From an uncultured Holophagales bacterium (GTDB lineage: Bacteria; Acidobacteriota; Thermoanaerobaculia; UBA5066): a stretch of DNA of 6,338 nucleotides. The DNA lies in assembly GCA_937927565.1 (NCBI GenBank), contig CALBDV010000243.1, forward strand, positions 1 through 6,338. The letters run 5' to 3'. The notes below the pieces were generated by a model. It did no database searches and had not been told where the DNA came from. It saw only the letters and a list, made by a program, of their open reading frames with translations. Numbering within the stretch: position 1 is the first letter of the stretch; each line of letters begins with the position of its first letter. Shown one piece after another: positions 1 through 6,331 of the stretch. A program made the position numbers and the translations under genes.

Positions 1-108
1 ATCGGATGATCGAGGGTTGAACGGACACCTTCGAGGCGGGCGTGACCGCGGTGCGACGCCCAGGCCCGGTCCGCTGTACAGTTCCTCGTTCGGTTACCTG
101 GGACCGCC

Positions 109-149
109 ATGACCCGAGGAGGAGCTGACGTGCGATCGGCGGGAGCGGC
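109..149 (+). promoter_or_regulatory. Translation initiation leader of the PHP/DUF294 gene, with two Shine-Dalgarno-like sites
   Basis: A near-perfect Shine-Dalgarno AGGAGGAG lies at 117-124, but it is 25 bases from the ATG at 150. It is ideally spaced (about 7 bases from AGGAGG) for a GTG at 130. That GTG, and an ATG at 109 in the same frame, open only a 7- or 14-codon reading frame, which ends in a TGA at 151-153 and overlaps the start of the large gene as ATGA. A second, weaker site GGGAG at 141-145 lies 4 bases before the ATG at 150. In the frame of the large gene, a TGA at 126-128 blocks any longer start and no other start codon lies between it and 150, so ATG 150 is the only plausible start near the first conserved motif. 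Translational coupling through the mini-frame is possible but unproven. I see no convincing -35/-10 pair in bases 1-108 and no other gene there. Confidence 0.4.
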
Positions 150-3100
150 ATGAGCTCGAGGAGAGCCACGATCCGGATCGAGCTGCACGGACACTCGACC
201 GCGAGCGATGGCGCCTTGCGGCCCGAGGCGCTTGCCGACCAGCTGGCAGACTCCGGGGTCGTCGTCGCGTCTCTCACGGACCACGACACCGTGGAGGGGC
301 TCGCCCCCTTCCGAGAGGCGCTCGCCCGAAGGGGGGTCGCGTTCCTCTCCGGGCTGGAAGCGACGGTCGCCTTCGGCGAAGAGGAGATCCACCTCCTCGC
401 CTGGGGCTTCGATCCCGCGCATCCGGGCGTCGTCGAGACGTGGGGCAGACACCCGCCGAGCGCTGAACCCGGAAACGGGAGCCTCGCCGACACCCTCCGC
501 CGGCTCGAACGACCTGCGGGAAGCGCCGGGAAACACCCCGACGCGCCCGACCGTGCCGCGGGCAGCCGGATCTCTGCAGAGGCGGCGATCCGGCTCCTCC
601 ATGGCGCGGGTGGCCGGGTCTTTCTCGCCCACCCTTTCACCGTCCGCCCCGATGCCGCGAGCCTTCGACCCGTCCTCCTCCGCCTGAAGGAGCTCGGGCT
701 CGACGGCATCGAAGCCCTCTACTCCGGCTACTCCGGTGCCCGGCAGGACGAGCTCGTCGCCCTCGCCCGGGAGCTCGGCCTGGCGGTCAGCGCCGGATCG
801 GACATCCACGGCCCGGAGGAGAACGAGAAGCTCGGCGTCGAGCTGCCCGTCGACGCCTGGAGGGCATTTCGGAGCCTGCTGCAGGCTCCGGAGCCCGGCT
901 CCTCGGACTCCCCGTCGGAGCCGACGCCGGCGCCGGCCCGCCGGCTGGAGTGGCGGCACTTCGCGCTCCACATCCTCGGCCCCACGCTGCTGGCCCTGGT
1001 GCTCTCGGTCGCGGCGGTCTTCGGCATCCTCCTTCCTTCTTTCGAGCGGTCGCTGCTCGACCGCAAGCGGGAGACGATTCGCGAGCTCGTCGCCTCGGCC
1101 TGGAGCCTGCTGGCCGAGCTCGAGGCCGGGGAACGGGAGGGCCGGTACGATCGGCGGCAGGCCCAGGATCTGGCCCGCGGACGGATCGCAGCGCTGCGCT
1201 ACGGGCGCGAGGGGAAGGACTATTTCTGGCTGCAGGACATGCACCCCCGCATCGTCATGCATCCCTACCGGCGCGACCTCGAGGGGCAGGATGTGTCGGA
1301 CTTCCGCGACCCCCGCGGCGCCCGGATCTTCGTCGAGTTCGCCCAGGTCGTCCGCCGTCAGCAGGAGGGCTACGTCGAGTACGTCTGGCAGTGGAAGGAC
1401 GACCCGCGGCGGATGGCGGCGAAGGAGTCCTACGTTCGGGGCTTCGCCCCATGGGGCTGGGTCATCGGCACGGGCATCTACCTGGACGACGTGAAGGCCG
1501 AGATCTCGAGGATCGAGCGGAACATCTTCTGGGTGTCGATCGGCATCGCGGCGCTCGTGGCGCTGCTCCTCGGCTACGTGATGCGCCAGAGCCTCGGCCT
1601 CGAACGCGAGCGGTCCCAGGCCGAGGAGAGCCTCCGCGAGTCGACGCGGCGCTACAGGACGCTGGTCGAGGCCGCCACCGAGGGCAATCTCCTGGTCCTC
1701 GACGGGCGGCTCCGGTACGCCAACCCCGTACTCCTGAAGCTGCTCGGCTACTCGGCGCCCGAGCTCGAGCTCTACGCCCTCGACGACGTCCTGCCCACCG
1801 GAGAGGGAAACGAGCAGGCATGGTCGGCCGTCGAGCGTGTGACCGCGGGCGAGGAGGTCGCCGGAAGCGTCGACGGCGCGCTGCGCGGCCGGGACGGCCA
1901 CCTCGTGGAATGTGTGCTTTCGCTGTCGCCGATAACGTTCGCAGGCGAGCGTGGTTTCATCCTCAACGTTCGGGAGGTCGCCACTCGGACGGTGAGCGCC
2001 CGGACCGTTGGCGGCGCCGCGGACGCCTCTGCCGGCAGCCTCGAGGCGATCGCGCGGGGCGTCCCCGTCGGGCTGCTGCGCGCCCGCTTCGCCCGGCGCG
2101 GAGCGATCCTCCACACGAACCCGGCCGCGGGAACGATGCTCGAGTCGATCCGGGACGCCGCCGAGGACGGGCCGCAGACCCTGGCCGGACTCCTGGCCGA
2201 CGACCAGGACCTCGACAGGCTCCGCGAGGAGCTGCTCGAGGGCGCGGTCGCTCGACGCGTCGTCCACGCCGCGACCCGGGACGGGCGGGCCAGGGCCATC
2301 GCGCTCACGGCCCATCTCGTTCGAAACGAGGACGGCGGTCCCGCCTTCGTCGACGCCGTCCTGGAGGACGTCACCGCGAGAGTGAGGCAGGACGTCGAGC
2401 GGGACACGATGCTCGAACGGCTTCGCAGCTCGCTCTCGTTCCTCGACGAACCCGTCCGCAGCGTCGTCCACGCGGTGCCGACCTGCCTCCCCGACACGAC
2501 GGTGCTTGCGGCGGCCGAGCTGCTGGCGGGAAGCTCGACGGCGGCGCTCCTGGTGCAGACCGAAAAGGGCGAGGCGCTGGGCCTCGTGACCGATCTCGAG
2601 ATCCGCCTCGGCCTGCAAGAGGCGCTACGGGACTCCCGCGCTCCGGTGCGCCGCGTGATGTCGGCGCCCCTTCACACCCTCCTCGACGACGCCCCGGTCT
2701 ACGAGGCCCTGCAGGCCATGGAGGAGAACCGGGTGAAGCACCTCGTGGTGGAGGACGCGGACAGGCAGGTCGTGGGCGTGGTCGACGTCGCAACGCTGCT
2801 GCAGTTCCAGAGCTACGGCGCGCTGGTCCTCGCCCGCGAGATCGCCCGCGCCGGCAGCGTCGAGGAGATCGTGCGGCTCTGCCGCCGGACGGCGGGGCTG
2901 GTCGCCATGCTCCTTCGTTGCGGGGCGGCTCCGCGCCACCTCACGCGCATGATCGCCTCGGTCTCCGACGCCACCGGCGAACGGCTCGTGAAACTGGCCA
3001 TCGCCGAGCTCGGCCCGCCCCCCTGCGACTTCGCCTTCGTCGCAATGGGGAGCCAGGCGCGGCACGAGCAGACACTGGCAACCGACCAGGACAACGCCAT

Positions 3101-3863
3101 CGTCTTCGCCTCCCCGGAGGGCGCCGACGAAGGTGCCATTCGCGGCTATTTCACCCAGCTCGGCCGCCGCGTCTGCGGGTGGCTGGACTTGGCCGGATAC
3201 CGGGCGTGCAAGGGCGACGTCATGGCCAGCAACCCGGCGTGGTGCCTCTCCCTCGACGCGTGGAAGGAGACCTTCCGGCGCTGGATCCGCGAGTCGACCC
3301 CGCGGCAGCTCGTGGAGCTGAGCATCTTCTTCGACCTCAGGGCGGTGACGGGCAACCCGGCGCTGGTGGCGGAACTGCGCCGGGACATCCACGCGACGGT
3401 GAGCGCCAACCCCGACTTTCTGCCGCGCCTGGCCCAGAGCTCCCTCGAGTTCCGGCCGCCGGTCCGCCTGTTCGGGCGGATCCTGCCGGGCGGTGCCGGC
3501 GGCGAGCACCTTGGCCGCCTCGACCTCAAGGACGCCTCGCACCCCATATCGACCTTCGCCCGTGTCTTCGCCCTGCGGCACGGGGTTCAGGAGAGCAGCA
3601 CCACCGGGCGCCTGCGGGCGCTCGTCGAAGGCGAGGTGCTCTCCGCGACGACCGGCGAAGACGTGATCGCGGCTTTCGACCACATGATGCGACTCCGTAT
3701 CCGGCACCAGGTGTCGCAGACCCTCGCCAACCAGCAGCCCGACAACGTCGTTCAGCTCTCTCGCCTGTCGGCCACCGAGCTCACCTTGCTCAAGCAGGGA
3801 TTTGCGGCGATCGAGGCGGTGCAGAGCAAGACGCGATTCGAGCTTCTCGGCGGAACGAGCTGA
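150..3863 (+). CDS. Membrane-bound PHP-Cache-PAS-CBS-DUF294 nucleotidyltransferase fusion protein
   Basis: This is a putative signal-transducing nucleotidyltransferase of 1237 residues. Residues 8-245 form a PHP phosphoesterase related to the TrpH/RNase AM group. The visible metal ligands are H13-x-H15, D20, D44-H45-D46, E70, H81, H161 (AHP) and D218/H220 (GSDIHG). A Pro/Ser-rich linker (246-264) leads to TM1 (about 271-295). A periplasmic sCache_2 domain follows (about 296-455), with the typical KDYFWLQDMHP, HPY, LEGQD and PWGWVIGTGIYLDDV segments, and then TM2 (about 459-478). Next come a PAS domain (498-612), a weaker PAS-like domain (630-745), a short helical linker, two CBS motifs (768-824 and 830-887), the DUF294 nucleotidyltransferase (about 890-1040) and the DUF294 C-terminal domain (about 1045-1190). 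The catalytic signature G967-S968-x2-R971-x-E973-x5-D979-x-D981 is intact. Basic residues before TM1 and after TM2 place both enzyme domains in the cytoplasm. Relatives usually start with a cyclic-nucleotide-binding domain; that is absent, and the PHP fusion is unusual. The domain calls are firm. The substrate and target protein are unknown. Confidence 0.9.
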   Translation: MSSRRATIRIELHGHSTASDGALRPEALADQLADSGVVVASLTDHDTVEGLAPFREALARRGVAFLSGLEATVAFGEEEIHLLAWGFDPAHPGVVETWGRHPPSAEPGNGSLADTLRRLERPAGSAGKHPDAPDRAAGSRISAEAAIRLLHGAGGRVFLAHPFTVRPDAASLRPVLLRLKELGLDGIEALYSGYSGARQDELVALARELGLAVSAGSDIHGPEENEKLGVELPVDAWRAFRSLLQAPEPGSSDSPSEPTPAPARRLEWRHFALHILGPTLLALVLSVAAVFGILLPSFERSLLDRKRETIRELVASAWSLLAELEAGEREGRYDRRQAQDLARGRIAALRYGREGKDYFWLQDMHPRIVMHPYRRDLEGQDVSDFRDPRGARIFVEFAQVVRRQQEGYVEYVWQWKDDPRRMAAKESYVRGFAPWGWVIGTGIYLDDVKAEISRIERNIFWVSIGIAALVALLLGYVMRQSLGLERERSQAEESLRESTRRYRTLVEAATEGNLLVLDGRLRYANPVLLKLLGYSAPELELYALDDVLPTGEGNEQAWSAVERVTAGEEVAGSVDGALRGRDGHLVECVLSLSPITFAGERGFILNVREVATRTVSARTVGGAADASAGSLEAIARGVPVGLLRARFARRGAILHTNPAAGTMLESIRDAAEDGPQTLAGLLADDQDLDRLREELLEGAVARRVVHAATRDGRARAIALTAHLVRNEDGGPAFVDAVLEDVTARVRQDVERDTMLERLRSSLSFLDEPVRSVVHAVPTCLPDTTVLAAAELLAGSSTAALLVQTEKGEALGLVTDLEIRLGLQEALRDSRAPVRRVMSAPLHTLLDDAPVYEALQAMEENRVKHLVVEDADRQVVGVVDVATLLQFQSYGALVLAREIARAGSVEEIVRLCRRTAGLVAMLLRCGAAPRHLTRMIASVSDATGERLVKLAIAELGPPPCDFAFVAMGSQARHEQTLATDQDNAIVFASPEGADEGAIRGYFTQLGRRVCGWLDLAGYRACKGDVMASNPAWCLSLDAWKETFRRWIRESTPRQLVELSIFFDLRAVTGNPALVAELRRDIHATVSANPDFLPRLAQSSLEFRPPVRLFGRILPGGAGGEHLGRLDLKDASHPISTFARVFALRHGVQESSTTGRLRALVEGEVLSATTGEDVIAAFDHMMRLRIRHQVSQTLANQQPDNVVQLSRLSATELTLLKQGFAAIEAVQSKTRFELLGGTS

Positions 3864-3956
3864 CAGGCCGTCCGGGGTCGCGGCACGCCTGCCTTCCCGC
3901 GTCTTTCACGACACCCATTCCGCTCCCGAGTTGGTCCTCTTTGCTGTGTTCATTCG

Positions 3957-3985
3957 TTGACACCCCCGAGACGTACGGATAGGCT
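3957..3985 (+). promoter_or_regulatory. Predicted sigma70-type promoter of the symporter operon
   Basis: A perfect -35 hexamer TTGACA at 3957-3962 is followed, after a 17-base spacer, by TAGGCT at 3980-3985, which keeps the three most conserved -10 positions (T1, A2, T6). The bases just upstream (about 3930-3957) are clearly richer in T than the surrounding high-GC DNA. The predicted start of transcription is near 3992, giving a leader of about 140 bases before the DUF485 gene. This would let the permease pair be transcribed independently of the upstream regulator gene. The -10 is weak in its centre, so the call rests mainly on the exact -35, the optimal spacing and the intergenic position. 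Confidence 0.5.
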
Positions 3986-4033
3986 GCCGAGTCGTCCACG
4001 AGACGGGCGAGCGGGCGCACGGCCGCGATTGGC

Positions 4034-4047
4034 GTGGGTGCGCCCAC
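4034..4047 (+). promoter_or_regulatory. Small hairpin in the predicted symporter-operon leader
   Basis: Arms GTGGG (4034-4038) and CCCAC (4043-4047) pair perfectly around a 4-base TGCG loop. There is no T-run after it, so it is not a rho-independent terminator. A 5-bp stem can occur by chance in DNA this GC-rich. It is listed because it precedes a stronger hairpin in the same leader. Confidence 0.25.
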
Positions 4048-4065
4048 AGGGGAACGCGGCGGAGG

Positions 4066-4089
4066 TCCGGGCACATCCGGCTGCCCGGA
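4066..4089 (+). promoter_or_regulatory. Perfect 8-bp hairpin in the predicted leader, upstream of the DUF485 ribosome binding site
   Basis: TCCGGGCA (4066-4073) and TGCCCGGA (4082-4089) are exact reverse complements around an 8-base loop. The stem ends about 33 bases before the purine-rich ribosome binding site GGGGGGAG (4123-4130) of the DUF485 gene. No T-run follows, so it does not look like an intrinsic terminator. It could be an operator-like inverted repeat, an RNA structure affecting stability or translation of the permease mRNA, or chance in a GC-rich leader. It resembles no riboswitch class that I recognise. Confidence 0.4.
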
Positions 4090-4133
4090 AGGGTGCCTGA
4101 ACGAGGAACGGAGAGCGAAAGCGGGGGGAGAAG

Positions 4134-4418
4134 ATGGGCGGACTCGACTTCAAGGCACCGGTGACGCAGGAGCAGGAAGAAGCTCACGTCATCGCCTACA
4201 ACTCGCGGCTGGGGCTGGCCCTGTTCGCGGTCTACGTTCTCTTCTACGGGGGCTTCATGGCCCTGTCGGCCTTCCGGCCGGAGGTGATGGGCCGCCCGTT
4301 CATGGGCGGTGTGAACCTCTCCGTCGTCTACGGCTTCGCGCTGATCGTGGCAGCCCTCGTCCTGGCGCTGCTCTATCTCGCGGCCAGCCGCAAGTCGCCC
4401 GCCGGGAGCGCGTCATGA
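4134..4418 (+). CDS. DUF485 family small membrane protein (symporter partner, YjcH-like)
   Basis: This 94-residue inner-membrane protein belongs to the DUF485 family, whose members are encoded directly before acetate/monocarboxylate:cation symporters (as yjcH precedes actP in Escherichia coli). Its biochemical role is unknown; an accessory or stabilising subunit is the usual guess. A short hydrophilic, acidic N-terminus (1-20) precedes two membrane helices (about 25-46 and 60-83). Family-like features are YNSRLG at 22-27, the AFRPEVM turn at 46-52 and GGVNLSVVYG at 58-67, followed by a long aliphatic helix and a basic tail. The ATG at 134 bases into the leader side of the gap is preceded by GGGGGGAG at 4123-4130, with a slightly short spacing. 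An in-frame GTG at 4161 is a less likely start because it would lack such a site. The stop overlaps the symporter start (ATGA at 4415-4418), indicating translational coupling. The family assignment rests on pattern and context. The related DUF4212 small-subunit family is the main alternative, but its motifs fit less well. Confidence 0.85.
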   Translation: MGGLDFKAPVTQEQEEAHVIAYNSRLGLALFAVYVLFYGGFMALSAFRPEVMGRPFMGGVNLSVVYGFALIVAALVLALLYLAASRKSPAGSAS

Positions 4419-6331
4419 TCCACGCTTCTTCGGGCGTCGCCATCGCCGTCTTCCTGGCCTTTGTCGGCGCTGTACTGGCGATCAGCTTCTACCTCGGGGG
4501 CAAGGCGAAATCGGCCCAGGGCTACTTCGCCGCCGGGGGCGGTATCCACTGGGCCGTCAACGGCATAGCCTTCGCCGGGGACTACCTGTCCGCCGCGTCG
4601 TTCCTCGGCATCTGCGGAATGATCGCGTTCTTCGGCTACGACGGGTTCCTCTACTCCATCGGCTATCTCGCCGGCTGGATCGTTGCGCTCTTCATCATCG
4701 CCGAGCCGATGAAGCGCCTCGGCCGCTACACCTTCGCCGACGCCCTGGACAACAAGTTCAACTCGCGCGGCATCAAGCTCGCGGCCGCGATCAGCACGCT
4801 CGTCGTGAGCTGCTTCTACCTCATTCCGCAGATGGTCGGTGCGGGCGCGCTCGTCACGCCCCTGCTCGGCTTCCCGCACTGGGTCGGCGTCCTCATCGTC
4901 GGCTGCGTCGTCACGCTCATCGTCACGACGGCCGGCATGGTCTCGACGACGTGGGTCCAGTTCATCAAGGGCTCGGCCCTGGTGGCCCTGTGCACCCTGA
5001 TGACCGTCATGATCCTGGCCCGCGGGGTCCGGATGCCGGAAGGAGAAGCCGCCACCGCCCTCCGGCGTGGCGTTCCCGCGGCCGAGATCACCGACGTTCC
5101 GGGGGCCGTCGTCCTGCCCGAAGAAGGTGGCTGGACGGGGAAGCCGTTCGTCCGCGTACGCAGCGAGTCGACGGGGCTGGTGTCGGTGTGGCGCAAGTCG
5201 GCCGAGGGGACGCTCGACGTCGCGCAGACCCTCACCGTGATGCCGGACGGCCGCCGGATCGCCAACGGGCGGCCGCAGGGGACGGGCCCAGGGCAGGGCG
5301 ACCTGATCCCGGCAGGCCAGGCCGCGCGGCTGCCCGGCGGCGCAAAGGAGACCGGCCCGCTGAGCCCGATCGGCTTCCTGCAGACGATGCAGGACAGCGA
5401 GATCGTCCTCTGGGGCAACGAGAAGATCGTCGAAGCGGACGGCGGAGCGACGACCGTCTACTTCCAGAAGCCGACGACGGGCAAGGACTTCATGGCCCCC
5501 GGCTCGAGCCCGACGTTCCGCAAGGTGCGCAGCGAGAAGCTCGGCGACAAGCTGGACTTCCTCTCGCTCATGCTCGCCCTCTTCTGCGGCACGGCTTCGC
5601 TCCCCCACATCCTGATCCGCTACTACACGGTCAAGGACCAGATCAGCGCCCGCAAGAGCACGGTCGTCGGCATCGCCGCGATCGGCTTCTTCTACGTCCT
5701 CACGCTCTACCTGGGGCTCGGTGCGATGACGTCCGGAACGCTCGACGTGACGGACTCCAACATGTCGGCGCCGCTCCTGGCCCGGAGCTTCAACGAGCTC
5801 CTCTTCGCGGTCATCTCCGCTGTGGCGTTCACCACCGTCCTCGGCACCGTCTCGGGCCTGATCATGGCCGCCAGCGGCGCCGTGGCCCACGACCTGATGA
5901 CGAACTTCCTCAAGATGAAGATGGACGACGCCCGGAAGGTGCGCGCCGCCAAGGTCGCCGCCGTCTGCGTCGGCGCGCTGGCCATCGTCCTCGGCATCCT
6001 CTTCGCGAAGATGAACGTCAACTTCCTCGTCGGCTGGGCCTTCAACATCGCGGCCTCGGCCAACCTGCCGTCGCTCGTCATGCTCCTCTTCTGGAAGCGG
6101 ACGACCAAGCAGGGGATCACCGCCGCGATCATCGTCGGGATGCTCTCGTCGCTGACCTGGATCCTCCTGAGCGCGCAGGCGTTCAAGGACGTCTACGGGC
6201 TCGACCCCGCCGGCGCGCTCGTGCCGTTCAGCCAGCCGGCCATCGTCACGATCCCGCTCGGTTTCCTCGTCCTCGTCGTCGTTTCGCTTCTCACGGGGCG
6301 GAAGGAGAGCGCCGCGGAGGCGACTGCCTGA
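4415..6331 (+). CDS. Sodium:solute symporter, ActP-like acetate/monocarboxylate permease
   Basis: This is a 638-residue secondary transporter of the solute:sodium symporter (SSS) family. It probably imports acetate or another short carboxylate with Na+ or another cation. About 13 membrane helices are visible (roughly 8-28, 51-72, 77-97, 121-144, 157-174, 181-203, 382-399, 415-437, 461-478, 480-494, 511-530, 533-556 and 566-627 with a break). Family signatures are GDYLSAASFLG at 55-65, YTFADAL at 105-111, GTASLPHILIRYYTV at 392-406 and GLIMAASGAVAHDL at 481-494. Residues 204-378 form a hydrophilic loop of about 175 residues between the sixth and seventh helices, much longer than in E. coli ActP (about 550 residues in total). 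Basic loops after helices 1, 3 and 7 place it outside the membrane. The ATG at 4415 has GGGAG at 4404-4408 with ideal spacing and overlaps the DUF485 stop. The frame is open further upstream, but that part only shadows the DUF485 gene. The exact substrate is inferred, so no gene symbol is given. Confidence 0.92.
   Translation: MIHASSGVAIAVFLAFVGAVLAISFYLGGKAKSAQGYFAAGGGIHWAVNGIAFAGDYLSAASFLGICGMIAFFGYDGFLYSIGYLAGWIVALFIIAEPMKRLGRYTFADALDNKFNSRGIKLAAAISTLVVSCFYLIPQMVGAGALVTPLLGFPHWVGVLIVGCVVTLIVTTAGMVSTTWVQFIKGSALVALCTLMTVMILARGVRMPEGEAATALRRGVPAAEITDVPGAVVLPEEGGWTGKPFVRVRSESTGLVSVWRKSAEGTLDVAQTLTVMPDGRRIANGRPQGTGPGQGDLIPAGQAARLPGGAKETGPLSPIGFLQTMQDSEIVLWGNEKIVEADGGATTVYFQKPTTGKDFMAPGSSPTFRKVRSEKLGDKLDFLSLMLALFCGTASLPHILIRYYTVKDQISARKSTVVGIAAIGFFYVLTLYLGLGAMTSGTLDVTDSNMSAPLLARSFNELLFAVISAVAFTTVLGTVSGLIMAASGAVAHDLMTNFLKMKMDDARKVRAAKVAAVCVGALAIVLGILFAKMNVNFLVGWAFNIAASANLPSLVMLLFWKRTTKQGITAAIIVGMLSSLTWILLSAQAFKDVYGLDPAGALVPFSQPAIVTIPLGFLVLVVVSLLTGRKESAAEATA

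Noticed and set aside
2625..3707. A 360-codon open frame on the - strand opposite the DUF294 region
   Set aside because: It lies antisense to the well-supported nucleotidyltransferase domain and shows no motifs; stop codons are rare by chance at this GC content.
3864..3910. A rho-independent terminator after the large gene
   Set aside because: Only a 5-bp CAGGC/GCCTG pairing with an 18-base loop is visible, followed by a short CTTTC with no real T-run. The support is too weak to call.
3932..3945. A sigma54-like site (TGG ... TTGC pattern) before the symporter operon
   Set aside because: The GG and GC elements are only 8 bases apart instead of 10, and the rest of the -24 element does not match.
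950..3982. A 1010-codon open frame on the + strand inside the large gene
   Set aside because: It is a GC-rich shadow in another frame, with Arg/Pro/Gly-rich low-complexity translation and no domain motifs. The 150-3863 frame carries all the recognisable domains.
3790..4187. Short - strand open frames across the intergenic gap (about 67-94 codons)
   Set aside because: They have no motifs, and they conflict with the predicted + strand promoter and leader and with the ends of the flanking genes.
4034..4414. An upstream extension of the symporter frame from a GTG at 4034
   Set aside because: The extension lies over the DUF485 gene in another frame and reads as low-complexity sequence. The ATG at 4415 has a good ribosome binding site, the ATGA overlap, and starts directly before the first membrane helix.
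4373..5890. A 505-codon open frame on the - strand opposite the symporter
   Set aside because: The translation is rich in Glu, Arg, Asp and Ala with no recognisable motif, as expected for the antisense of a high-GC membrane-protein gene. The symporter on the + strand is unambiguous.
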